Shown piece by piece: positions 11,700-23,321 of a stretch of 64,000 bases of DNA (position 1 is the first letter of the stretch; every line of letters starts with the position of its first letter). A model generated the notes under the pieces. That model was not told where the DNA came from. It was given only the letters and a program-made list of their open reading frames with translations, and did not search any database. The translations under genes were made by a program, and so were the position numbers. Source of the stretch: Xylaria sp. FL1777 (lineage: Eukaryota > Ascomycota > Sordariomycetes > Xylariales > Xylariaceae); the NCBI GenBank assembly GCA_022578965.1, contig MU400695.1, forward strand, positions 1 through 64,000, in the 5' to 3' direction.

Positions 11700-13007
11700 T
11701 CAATGCCATCGTCCAACTCGTGCCCTTTCGTACGCAGCCTCTGAGTAATCAGACCACGAATTCCCCTGCCCGTGAACCGCGTCAGAGGTCTTTCGTGCCG
11801 TGAATGGTACGGATGTGCCCACGCAAGGGAAGCTAGCTTCTCCGGTAAAGCTTGCCATGTTCTTGTCTTGAAACGTGATTGTCCCGTCGGAAGGCTCATG
11901 ATAGATCATGCTCTCCACTGTCTCGGCACATCTTAACTTCAGGTGGTACTTCTGAGATTGTGAAGAAGCTGAAGCTTTAGCTTTCTTAGGCGGCCGGCCT
12001 CGGCCACGACTTTTGGGAGCGGCAGCAGCATGTTTCCTCTTAGATCCCGATTCCTTCTCGTCTTCTGAGCTGTCCTCCTCATCATCGCTTTCGCTATCAA
12101 GCTGAGAGCAATACTGTTTAACAGCCATCTCATCCCTGCCTATGATCATAACTCCTTCAAGGATGCCGAAATCAAAAGATGCCTCGTAGATTCCAGGTTC
12201 GTCCGTCGCCTGAATGTCAAGACTCAAGTCATCAGCCTGGTCAGGCCACTGCCCCTCGATTTCCTGGCAGTCCACGATGTAGGTTCCCACCGGTGAATAT
12301 GCCTTGGATCCTTTCTTTCGCTTAAGAGTCTCCAGGTACTCGTCGTGCAGTTCTGACCGCTCCTGCTCTCGCTCCTGATTTGCAGCCTTAGCAGCTTTGG
12401 CTTCTTCGCTAGCGTGTCTTTCCGCCGCCTGGTTCACTGCAGCAGAGTCCCAGCCTATGAAGATTGTCTGCGTCTCGGGTCCATTGCCTGTCGCGTGGTG
12501 AAGTCCAGAGATTTGGTCAACGGCATCACGCAATTGACCGGACCGGTATGAACTATACTTATCGTGTGGGATACCGACCACAGTGGCAGTTTTTGCGCGA
12601 TCCGGCTGCCCAGACGTCAAGAAGTACCTTTCTATGATCCACTCCGGATTGCCTGAAAGCTCTTGGGGAGTCAACTGTGTGAGCCATTCAGCGTGCATCT
12701 CATCGCGTAGTTTGCTAATCTGGGGAGGCACTTGGTCGCATTTCCCTGCCTGCAGCACCTCTTTCAGAAGTTGGGTGCCATTCCCAGTAAACTCGCTGTC
12801 ATCGAAGGCGACGCCGTAGTGCTTGAGCTGGCTCCGAACGAAGCTGTCGCCAGAGTCGCGTATATATTTGTTTCCCGCTGGCGTCAGTTTGGGTAAGAAA
12901 GAAGCTCGGAGAACCGACCCTGCCACACGTTCTCCACGGCCAGGAGAGGAATAGAACCTGCCGAATGCGCAGCTAAAACCATCTCGAGCGATTTCGTCGT
13001 AAGGCAT
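11700..13007 (-). CDS. AT-hook nuclear protein, uncharacterised
   Basis: A single-exon frame of 435 codons from the ATG at 13007; the frame stays open upstream to 13109, but the shorter start (MPYDEIARDGF) looks more protein-like. I do not recognise the family. The N-terminal half is globular and fairly conserved-looking (helical stretch around FVRSQLKHYGV, then NPEWIIERYFL). A charged coiled-coil-like segment rich in Glu, Lys and Ala follows. The C-terminal half has a motif GTYIVDCQEIEGQWPDQ, an acidic run, and a basic segment with SRGRGRPPKKAKA, which is a classical AT-hook core next to a likely nuclear localisation signal. Nuclear, DNA-binding function is inferred from that motif alone. 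It is transcribed convergently with the NLR. Start position and function are uncertain, but coding status looks good. Confidence 0.75.
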   Translation of the reverse strand: MPYDEIARDGFSCAFGRFYSSPGRGERVAGSVLRASFLPKLTPAGNKYIRDSGDSFVRSQLKHYGVAFDDSEFTGNGTQLLKEVLQAGKCDQVPPQISKLRDEMHAEWLTQLTPQELSGNPEWIIERYFLTSGQPDRAKTATVVGIPHDKYSSYRSGQLRDAVDQISGLHHATGNGPETQTIFIGWDSAAVNQAAERHASEEAKAAKAANQEREQERSELHDEYLETLKRKKGSKAYSPVGTYIVDCQEIEGQWPDQADDLSLDIQATDEPGIYEASFDFGILEGVMIIGRDEMAVKQYCSQLDSESDDEEDSSEDEKESGSKRKHAAAAPKSRGRGRPPKKAKASASSQSQKYHLKLRCAETVESMIYHEPSDGTITFQDKNMASFTGEASFPCVGTSVPFTARKTSDAVHGQGNSWSDYSEAAYERARVGRWH

Positions 13008-14012
13008 GGTGACTGAGCTTAGAAGCGACCGGCCTTCTGGTTGAAGTGATATCAGTGGTCCAGAGGTTGCGTAATGGAGTAGTATCGGCAGAAAAGCGGC
13101 CACACTCACTACCTAGAGGGGACTACCTATCCAGGACCTTAAGTCAAGGACAGTAAAAGGTGACCGTTTAGTCTTTTCTCTCTGTGGCATTATGCGTAAG
13201 GTCCATGTTATAAGTCTCGAAATACCGGTACCTTAAATACTACAGATACCGGTACCTGAACTCAGCTACTTTAGATACTAGCCAGATTACCGAATATAAT
13301 TGGGGGAAATTAGTGAAGCTTGGAGATATATATATATTAAAGTGATCTTATCGTGATAGAATAGCTTCTGTATTTTTAACCATTTCTCTTCGTTGTTTGG
13401 ATGGTCTTTGCAGCTGTATCTGGGTCGAATTTTGTCAGTAGGTACTCTGATATAGGTCCTTAGGAGGTAGGTTACAGCAAGGTACCCCGGTACTTACTTA
13501 TGTCCGTGCATGTTTTAAGTGGGACAACGCTAATCCATAGTAGGGAAGGTGCATATGCTCCCTTTCTTGCTGCTAATGTATAATCTTCACTCCACCATTC
13601 CAATTGCAATCCAATTCCCAACTTGTTAAGATCGTAACCGCGTCTCCATCGTCGAAAGCGACAACATCGAAAGCGTGTCCATTGCGCCAACGCTTCCATC
13701 GCCCCCGAGATTTGTCGCACCACGTCGCAAACCTCAGATTGCAACAGAGCAGGACTATTAGTCATATCAGAAAGCGTCACCAATCTGGCTTATGTCATAA
13801 TCATTTGAAGTCTCGCACCAGCAGTAGTGTAGTCCGAGCCATCCATTGCCGAGAGCTAAGAATCAAGAGCCGAAAACCTAAACCAAAAACGAAGAAAGAA
13901 GAACTGCGTAGTTCGATCCCGTGTTTTGCATCTTATAGCTACGGCACGGCCTAACAGCGTCGTCTGATTGCCTGTCCGAACCGACTCGACGACTGCCGCA
14001 GAGCGACGAAGT
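13008..14012. promoter_or_regulatory. Divergent intergenic region of AT-hook gene and Rsc7
   Basis: About 1 kb between the divergent AT-hook protein and Rsc7 genes. It contains duplicated GGTACCT/ATACCGGTACC-like motifs at about 13224-13257. Small open frames here do not look coding. It should hold both promoters. Confidence 0.5.
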
Positions 14013-15673
14013 ATGGCTCGTCGTCCTGGTCGTGCAGCCGCTCGGCGTGCTGCTGCGAAGATGGGTAAGCCTCACGTCGCCCGTCGTTCCCAATGAAGAG
14101 AGCTGAAAATAAGGCGATGGATTAGAGAGCACGCCCCGGACATTCGACGAGATTGAAGACGAGGCCATGCCAGATGCCGATGCCTCCGACCGTGAACCCG
14201 AACCCGAGCCTGCGCCCGAGCCCGAGCAGGAGAACGAGGAATCGACGGTCGAGCAGGAGGAAAACCAGGAGTCTGATGGCGCCTCGGCCAAGTCGCAATC
14301 CCCCCCGCCACAACAGGTCATTCGACGACGACGTCTCGGCCGTCCGCCCAAGAACCGCCCTCCGGACTGGGACACCCTCCCCATCGAACCGCCCCAGCGT
14401 GATCCAAACGATCCCCCTAGACGTCGTGGCCGTGGCGGTTGGAGGGGTCGCGGTGGACGGAAAGGCGCCTCGTTCCAACCTACACAGCAAGCCATCGATA
14501 AAGAGGGTAATGTTATGGACATTGTCGATGATGAGCTCGCTCTACCGGAGGACCCCGAGGGCGAGACCAAGGTCGACAAGATGGGCCATCTGCAAGGAGG
14601 TCGCGAGTATCGTTGTCGAACATTCACCATTGCTGGCCGCGGGGAGAGACTCTACATGTTGTCGACAGAACCCGCTCGTTGTGTTGGTTTCAGGGACTCC
14701 TACCTCTTCTTCACCAAACACAAACGGCTATACAAGATCATCGTCGATGACGAGGAGAAGCGCGATATGATTGACCGCGACATTATACCCCATTCGTACA
14801 AAGGTCGCGCTATAGGTGTTGTGACGGCCCGCTCCGTTTTCAGGGAATTTGGTGCTCTCATCGTGGTTGGTGGCAAGAGGGTCATTGACGACTACGAAGT
14901 CGCCAAGGCTAGAACAGAAGGAGTCGTAGAGGGCGAGGTTGCTGATCCCAACGACAGATTTATCGTAGGCGAGCAGTACAACAAGAATCAGTATGTGGCC
15001 TGGCATGGCGCAAGTGCCGTCTACCATTCCGGGGCACCGTCCCAACCCACGCAGAGCGGCAAGGTCGACATCAAGAAGAGACGTGTAAATGTGACCGACG
15101 TCAACTGGCAGCTGGAACATGCTCGAGAAGCAAGGTATGGCTGTTCTATCGTCTTTGTAAGTATAAAGCTGACTTCGACCTAGCCGTTTCAATGCCGAGC
15201 TTGCTGCTGTTCGTCGCCAGAACGTAGCCGGAGTCTACGATGTCCACACCAACCTCATGCAATACCCTGCCATCATGCAGCCTACCCACGCTCGAATTGA
15301 GCAAGTGAAAGACTCATCTAATCCTACAGACTCGAACTCTAATCCTCACTTTCCCCCTCTCGACCCCAGGATTCCTCGGAATTTCACCGTCATTGATACA
15401 TACATGGAAACGCCCCCTACCGGCCTATCCTCGGCGGTCTACGAGAAACGCGAAGTCCCTGCTTTCCTTGCCGAGTTCCAAGGCCTAGGGGCTGTGTCAA
15501 GTGACATACTCGACGATTTACCACCCGAATGTCGAGAAGCCTTTGACAAGGCCTTGGAAAAGGAAAAGGCATGGAAAGCGACATGGGGCTCTGAAAAGAT
15601 GATGACCCATAGACGGGACCCCATTATCGATGCTGCCATCGTCCCCTATCCTAAATACCAACCACAGGTATAA
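14013..15673 (+). CDS. RSC7: RSC chromatin-remodelling complex subunit Rsc7/Swp82 family
   Basis: Subunit of the ATP-dependent RSC/SWI-SNF nucleosome remodeller (Rsc7/Npl6, Swp82 family), nuclear. Exons 14013-14064, 14126-15134 and 15184-15673 give 516 residues; introns are 61 and 49 bp with matching phases. The start is MARRPGR, in a very basic N-terminus. Residues about 32-80 are acidic and Pro/Glu rich. An AT-hook-like RRRRLGRPPKN lies near residue 84 and a GRGGWRGRGGRKG segment near 120. From about residue 170 to 400 runs the family domain, beginning GGREYRCRTFTI and including PHSYKGRAIGVVTARSVFREFG and NVAGVYDVHTN. The C-terminal part is Pro-rich and closes with a short helical region. 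Length and order match filamentous-fungal Rsc7 proteins. Family assignment is confident; RSC versus SWI/SNF membership is inferred. Confidence 0.92.
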
Positions 15674-18600
15674 AGGCGTCTATTCTGCACGATTATCCCA
15701 AAAGTTGGTTATGTCTTTGTTTGACTTCCACGTCGAACCTTTAGCCCGCTTAATATAGTGTCAGCGGCCAGTACAACATCACAAAATAACTTTATATGGA
15801 AGGCTACGTTTGTTAAGTCCATCGATAGGCTTCCTAGGGCGTACAGTAGTTACTGTCTGAACGAATTACAGCCTCCAGCAACAGTGCCGAATTTGCCACT
15901 CGTGGGGAGGTTATATTGATTCTGTAAACATCCCTTTTTCTCATGCTCTCCACCCGAGCAACCCGGAATATACCTCGTCAACTGTTTCGAGAAGGGGTGT
16001 TCCGCGGTGATTGTAGAACTCTTTTGTAAGACTAACGAGACGGCGTTCACGTATTGATTCGGCCCGTAGGGAAGGAGTTGAGGATAACTCGGGATCGGCA
16101 GTTAAAACCCACCTGCTGTTGTTATATTTGAGGCAATGGGACTGCAGATTACCTGTGAAAAAAGGAAGCAAACAGGTGACTCAAGGGCAAGAGATGATGA
16201 ATGGCTGGGTGGATTCGTCGCAGCTATGTGGATGCGGCACCTGGGCTGATATTCATCTACCAGCCGCCTTCCCTATCTACACTGTAAATACGTCTACAGT
16301 CGGAGGAATAGGAGGGGGGCGCCTTATAATTACTGCTATTGTACCTCCATCAAATTATTTTGTTGAATGATATGAAGTTGACTTCTAAGGAAAATAATCA
16401 ATCTTGCCGATCTTATGCACTTTGTCATGCTCAAAATACATGCATTTGCCTGTGTTTGCTGAGGTTGGCGAGACCGTAGTGAGCATAGTATGCGGTTGAA
16501 TCGGTTCCTTTAGTTCCTTTAAATAAGATGTGATGTCTCATCCTTGGTACTCTCTAGTTCTAGCCTCATAATACATAGGGCGCGTTACTTTTAACCCTTG
16601 GATATTGTACGCTCTCCTAGAACCCCCTTATTCCTCGCGCACATGCTTTTATATTCCGCATCTCCGGTGTGCGCACGGGGACTGAGATCGAAATGCCGGT
16701 GCTAGGAGGCGGTAGGACAGATCGCTGTACCACCACATAATGCAGCAACCCTCTCTATGCCAAGTATTCAACATCACGACAGCCGGGCTTCTTAGGTTAG
16801 GCTGTAACGAGTCGATAATGAATGGTGGTCCTCCTACTAGGCTGACGCGAGAGCCTTGTTGGCATCCACGCCCTCTAGTGAGTTGTATACTGCGAGCCGT
16901 ATACGGAAGACATGTTTTAAACGAGCGCATATTTGGCTTTCCTTGCTCGGTATGTGTTGATTTAACGGGTTGCCTAAGCAAACAATGCTATATGTTCCAG
17001 ATAGCTTCTTCTCGCGAGGCTGAGAGGAGGAGGTATGCATGATCATGATATCAGCTACGACGTACGCGTCTAGTAGAACCCGATTAGGACTTTCAGAATA
17101 TTGGTTGTAAAACTGTGTCTCTACGAGTGGACTCCTACGTCGTGGCCTTCAGAGAATGCTGGGTTAATAACTAACAGAGCGGAAACTCGTCGATTCCCAT
17201 ATATCCGTCGCGTTTCTCAACATCACGAGTCTCTGTGATAACTTGATTTCCATTTCACAATCCACTATATGGCATAGGTCACTATATGACACGGATATAT
17301 TGAGATAATTCATAGAAGCAACTACGGCGCTTGTGCGAGAGACGCTGTAAAGACTACGTTGATAGGTTTTCGCTATGCATGTCGAGTAGTTTGGACGGAA
17401 CACATAACTAACAATGATTCCCGCTTAAATATTGGTTTGAGAGATTTTGATAAATTATTCTGACAGTCTGTCTACGCTGCATTCATGTGTACATTCATAT
17501 CTAACTCTGCCGTTTGGTATGATAGCTTGTTTCAGTGCTGGCTACATCTTCCCATGTGCAGCTCTTTTCTTCACGTTATATGTGAAATAGGATGATAATC
17601 TCAGGGGAGCCCAGGTTAATACATTTACTTAGATGCAGTGCGATGATGAAGTCTCTAAATTAAGTACATCATTGTTGCTCGTCAACTCACCATAAGTCAA
17701 GCCTGTGAGTCTATAGATCGTGATCTTAAGCTCTTGTTCGTTTCCCAGGTGAGTAAATAAACATCTATACGGCGGCTACCTGAGATGGCTATTAATAGAT
17801 AACACTCACAGCTATTAATTGGGAATGCTTGGAATTTCCGGTTAATTATTCAAGATATCAAAATGTAGAGGTAGCATATAATTATTTTTTGGCTGTCCCA
17901 GCATCGTTACGACACCACTATAACTGAAGGCGTAATAACGAAGGACAAAAACCTCCGTCCTCGGATAGACCGATAGCTGAAAACCCTTAATGAATTCCTA
18001 ACAGACATGTATTTACTAGGTTGGACTATTCTGATAATAATCCGGCGCTTTAAATCCAGCTCCTTTCGTCTACCTCCTCCCTCCTACTTTAGGTAGTTAT
18101 CGTTCGTCACATTACCGAGGGGATGTTCCCCTTTGGGGTCATAACCGCCGACTAAGCTTCTAGAACCCTAAACATAGGGTAACGCAACACGGAAATATTC
18201 CATATACACATACCCTCCCTCCTACCTCCAAGCTCGGCATATCGAATGTGGTTTCTAGAATACATAGTACGTAGTGCATTCCTTCGGGTAATCTGCTATT
18301 ACAGTCTACATCGGACCTTCACACGCCTGCCGAGACGGATTCAGGAGTGGATTTCCTAAACTGCCAAGCCTCCGTGGAAAACCGAGAAGGATGGGTTTAG
18401 CGACGAAAAAAAAAATTACCTACACTACCTACTGCGTACTACTGTACTAGACTGGTTGGACTGCCCATAAAGCGCGAACGGCTTTGCGGCCCAGCCCCAG
18501 TTTGCTTGGGTATCATTGCATCATCACTCGTTCCGCTCGGTTCGTGGGTACGTGGAAATCGAATACATGCCTACATAGGTAGGTATGTAATAAAGCCTCT

Positions 18601-21600
18601 GCAGCCCAGAGGGGCGGGTAGCAAGTTCTGTGGAAGAAAAAAAAAATTTAAATTTATGGAGTTCTGGTTTCTTGGAAAGCCGCGTGACTTGAATGTAGCG
18701 AAGCCCACACTATCAAGTAGACTGGGTTAGTTGGTGGCTTTGAGTGGGATAGGTAGAATGCCGTATTACCAGCTGTCCTTCCATTTGACTTGTTAGTTAG
18801 CTACGGCGACCACGGATTAACATGTGAAAATTTCCTAGTTTTTTTCTCTCTTTTTTTTCCCCCTTCCCCTTTCGCTGCAGGCGCACGATTCTACTAGCTA
18901 CCTGTCTAACAAATTGGAATACGACAGTCATTTCCCATATACCTATATATACCTGATCACATAATCTTGCCACACGGGTCACAGGCCTCAGGTGATCGGA
19001 TGATTGGAAACCAAACGTCGGCTGTGATATGGAGGGTACTGCCGTAAGCAAGGGCTTGCGGCGGCATGGTTTGGGGTGAGAGGAGGATTGGATTGAAGGA
19101 TTGCCAATGGCGGCGTCAGTGGCGTTTGGTTTTTTCCCGCCAAAAACCCTGAAATTGACCGCCCGGTACATCACTTTTGGTAGCACGAGCCGAAGACTGG
19201 CCCCGTACTTCTGGTTTTCCCTACCTCTGTAAGTAATAATGAGTAGGTTGCTATGTATCCATAATTCATGGAGGCCAGGGCACGAGCATGGGGAACGCAC
19301 AAGCCCCGCCGCCGCCACGATGCTCGGAATGCGAACCCCGGGGTTTGGTATTGGTCGAGGGCCGTTTTGATTGTTGGCTTTCTTGCCCTTTCCTGGCGAT
19401 ACCTGCGTCGTGTTAGTATTGGCCGTGCTATGCTTTCGTCATGGCAGACCCCGTAGTTGGATTCATGAGGCAAGCCAAGCGAAGCATCTTTGAGTCACGA
19501 CAAGGTACGAGTACCTCTGCAGGCTGACGCGAACTACCTACAATAGCTAGCATGATGGGAGTGACGCAAGGTTTCGGGGCCAAGGCAACAGTCGACCTTG
19601 AGTTGTTCTGCATACGTTAACCGTTAACCTCGAAGCTGTCAGCGTATTACACAGTGAGGGGGGTTAAGAGGGATGGCTATGTTTACCGAAGGATAGCCGA
19701 GTATACGCAGCACTATCTCCTGGCAGATTCCTGGTATGTGGTATTCTAGTGGCAATGGCTGGGTCACGCTACTGCAAGCTCTTACAATACGCACGACACT
19801 TATTATCGTTATTATTATTATTTTTCACGAAACTTAATAGTCTACTGCTTGCTGATCGTTGGCTGTAAGGCTTCCGACGTCTGAAGGGCTAGGCTGTGAG
19901 GAAAGTAGTGCGACTCGAGACTCCACGCGGGACTTCAATAGGAATCAAAATTTAATACGTTTATACATTGAAATGCTCCAATCTATGGAGTCCCGTCGTC
20001 TCGTATTTCGAAAAACAAGGAGAATGATAGAAACGGCGGACGAGCTGAAACCCGCGAATAGTTGATTCTCGATAAACTAGATTGATATTCCGAAAGAGGG
20101 CGGAGGCCGAATTATTCCTCCGAAGGCAACCCTAATGGACCCTAACTATATACGCAGTATACATACAAATACAAACTCAACCCTGTGGGCAATAGGAGTG
20201 GGATACTAGGCAAATAAGCCAAGGATGTAGATAGTTACTTGACGAAACTACCTCATGTACAAAGGACATAAACCTATGGTAACAAAATGCATTTTACACT
20301 TACACCCGAAAGAGGGCATAGTTCAGGTGGCATACCTGGCGTTGCGCTGCAAGACAATGAATCATGAGCTGATGATCACCCGGATCGAAAGCCTGTCGCT
20401 TGAGCCTTGAGACCACGCGGGACAACAGTGCGGGAGAAAGATTTTGACTCTCCTTCCCCAATGAGATGCTGGGTATGTGAACCCCTTGGTGGATCGTGAT
20501 GCAGGCTGGCGCTTGGATGGGGGGGGAATGAGAGGGGACGTAGGCGTTTATTTCCTCAAGCAGTACCCAAGACGCTCCAGGTGGTATCCGCATGGTCCGG
20601 TCCAGGAGGAGCGATGGTGCCTAGACGATGCTATCATTGATAATAAAACGACCTAGACCTGTTACGAAGCCATTTGTGCAGATAGGGTAAGCAGCACAGA
20701 CTGAGGAGGATGCGGAGGTCGGCCGCCCAGTGAGGGGAAATGCTAGGAGACCCAGTTCCCCCCCCCATTCTTCATACTACTGCGTATGTAATCTGCATCT
20801 GCATCTGCCTGCTTCTCTCACCGCCAGAAGCATGTTCGTCAGGGACCCGTATAATGATTATTCCTCGCTGCCAGTTCTAGAACGACTAACCACTAGAAAG
20901 ACTCGTTTGGCCACGGCGCGGGACACGGTATGCGTGATACTGTAGGTGACGTTTGCCCATTACTCATTCCTGGGTACGGCCTGGGTTCGGCCTGGGTTGG
21001 CCGGTACTGCGAATCGCTCTGAGGTCCTCTCGACGAGCAGACCACCTTGCATGTGGAGAATCCCATATCTACATGTTGGGTTAGGCCGAGCATACACAGG
21101 TCCCTGTAAAGCGGTTCATGCAGCAAAGTGATAATGCTGTGATGGCAAGATGGCAGGATGACGGGAGGCGGACATTTGCCGCTGCTATGAGGCCTGCTGT
21201 GCTCTACAGTCGATGCTTGTTCAAACAAAACCGGCCATATGCGCCGAAGCTACTGGAGTGGACAAGAATTAGTGGCTCGCGAGTCTGGAGAACCGCCTGA
21301 GAAACCCCACCAGCGGAAGACCGAGGGTAGGGTTTTTTGGCGTTCGTCGAGTCAGGACGACTGACGCTAGAAGATAGGTATGCTCTCTCTTTCTCTCTCC
21401 TGGCGACTGACCATCCAAGGAGACTCCTGGAAAACTCGCTTGGGCGATGGGTGGTGTCGCTAGACATTCCAGCTGCGATTGGTCAAGGAAGACGGGAAGA
21501 CACCGAGAGCTGATACAGTAGATATAACACGGCAAGGTAGATTTGCGAAATTCAAGCTTTGGGAAATGTCGTTGCATGGACGGCATACCACTGGTTGGGT

Positions 21601-22343
21601 GCACCATGAGATTTTGATGTTCACGGGAGCATGAGAGGACTGCTCTGGCCCTGCAGACAATACCTACCATACCTAACTACGTACCTACTGACAGTGGGCA
21701 GTAGGTACCTACCTAGGTACGTACTTAGTATGTAAATAGTGGGTGGTGCAGCCCAAAAAGACCACACCCCCCCTGAATACACTAGCATTACGAATTACAC
21801 ACCTACTCTGTAGTACATGTATAGAATTCACACCTTATTTATTCATTCATTCATTCATTCATTCATTCATTTTTTCTTAAAAATTCATCTAATAAGTAGC
21901 TATTTTGCCTTTCCGATGTACCATACTTTTTGGCCCTGTAGCCGCTTTGCAGCCCGACTAACAGGCCGACCCAGTCAGGAGTGGCTGATGGTGTCAAGCC
22001 AACAATTCGGAGGCGGTAGCCACCTTACGCATAGATGTGTAAACGAGGCCCTGATGTTAGCCTGCATGTCGATTTTGTCTACTAAGTCACAGTAGAAGCT
22101 ATTGTTGGAGGGGTTTTTATATTGAACTCCTGTTAACTTTCTTAACAAATTGCTATGAATAATAGGCAGACAACAGCAATTAGCTTCATCTGGGACTAAC
22201 TGCAGATTATCCTGGTGCAACTAATTGACGACTAATAACCACCCAGAGAGCGAAATGGATATAAATACGATTTATTGCTCTTGATACATGATATTTTCTC
22301 GCTCGTAACAGCTGGTTACAACTCGCATCACTCGGGGTCCACA
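15674..22343. other. Gene desert, left part
   Basis: About 6.7 kb of ordinary base composition in which I see no coding frame with plausible codon use or splice context. It contains short TAC/CCTA-rich strings (for example 21661-21720), an (ATTC)n microsatellite near 21838-21871 and a (TTA)n tract near 19803-19826. ACTGCGTA octamers lie at 18431, 20151 (reverse strand) and 20778. No tRNA with recognisable A and B boxes was found. Confidence 0.6.
21838..21871. repeat. (ATTC)n microsatellite
   Basis: About eight consecutive ATTC units running into a T-rich tract. It is in non-coding DNA. Confidence 0.9.
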
Positions 22344-23321
22344 ATGTCACTTCTACGATTACCTGCCGAGACTCTAACACAAATCTTTGATCAGATTTCT
22401 GCAAACAGTGGTTCGAATTCGCCATTCCTACACTTTCTCGAGAGGCCCTGCGGAGGTTGGTCACGTCTGGGGTGACGAAAAGGCAATCCCCGCTTATAGA
22501 GAGTTTGGAATCTTTAGACCTTAAACTGAGGCGATTTCCAGCCTGCATCTTTACGTACTATCCTCAAGAAGATGCACAGGAGTCGGATGCTTTGAAGGCT
22601 ACTGCCTCGAATGAGGCCCCTGAGGATATTCCTGTTAAAATTAGGATCAAGGTCCTAAATAATGACCTCGGCCAGCTTGCCATTCTTAGGTAGTCCAACA
22701 ATCTCGTAGGTTACGTACTTTACGCATACGAGTTTGGAGCTCTTCATCTCCTGAGGCTCTTGAAACCCCCGAGGATTATCTCTCGCTTCCTAGGATACAA
22801 GCTTTTTTTTTTTTTTTTTCTCAGTGACGAATCTGAGCATTCTAGTGTGAAATCTACCTGTCAGCGTTCTAAATCCATCGAGAGAGCAAGGGGAAGAATG
22901 CCACATTTCCCCAACTATCAGCGCGCTTCTTCGTACTCTTCGAACCCTTCACCTACACATGCGCAGCATCGCATCTGTCCCGATGTGTTGAAATCCCGAG
23001 AACCTGATGATAATCTACGTTTGAGCGTAATGATAATTAACCTGAGTCTAAAGACGAACCAACCGAGGATAACGGCTGCGTCTCACTCTAAACGATGCGA
23101 TTCCCCACCCAGGGGACTGCTTCAGCTGAGTGTCTCCTAAAACCGGGAGGGTTTTAACTCATTCATTTCCCGATTTCAAACCACAGTCATTGGACGCCTT
23201 GACTGGCAAGATTATGATGCTGGAAGATGACATGGCTTGGGACGAAGATGACAAGACTGTGATTGAGGAGCCATAATTTGAACTTCTAGATGATGACATT
23301 TCTAGTTTCTCAGATGATTAA
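22344..23321 (+). pseudogene. Decayed F-box-like gene
   Basis: The stretch begins with an F-box-like helix (LLRLPAETLTQIFDQI just after the ATG at 22344). The likely continuation (TLSREALRRLVTSG, then FPACIFTYYPQED) lies in another frame, so a frameshift around 22430 is implied. That second frame runs to 23140 with one internal TAG at 22691. A possible acceptor CCACAG at 23181 leads into an acidic tail (ALTGKIMMLEDDMAWDEDD) broken by a TAA before a second acidic stretch. Both stops could have come from CAG or CAA by C-to-T change. A run of 17 T at 22803 interrupts the middle. I infer a non-functional F-box relic; a multi-intron functional gene is less likely. Confidence 0.35.

Noticed and set aside
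13878..14630. 250-codon minus-strand frame opposite Rsc7
   Set aside because: Ser/Gly/Arg-rich shadow of the Rsc7 exon, with no family resemblance.
22400..22440. tRNA-like B box (GGTTCGAATTC)
   Set aside because: It lies within the F-box-like reading frame and has no matching A box or cloverleaf.
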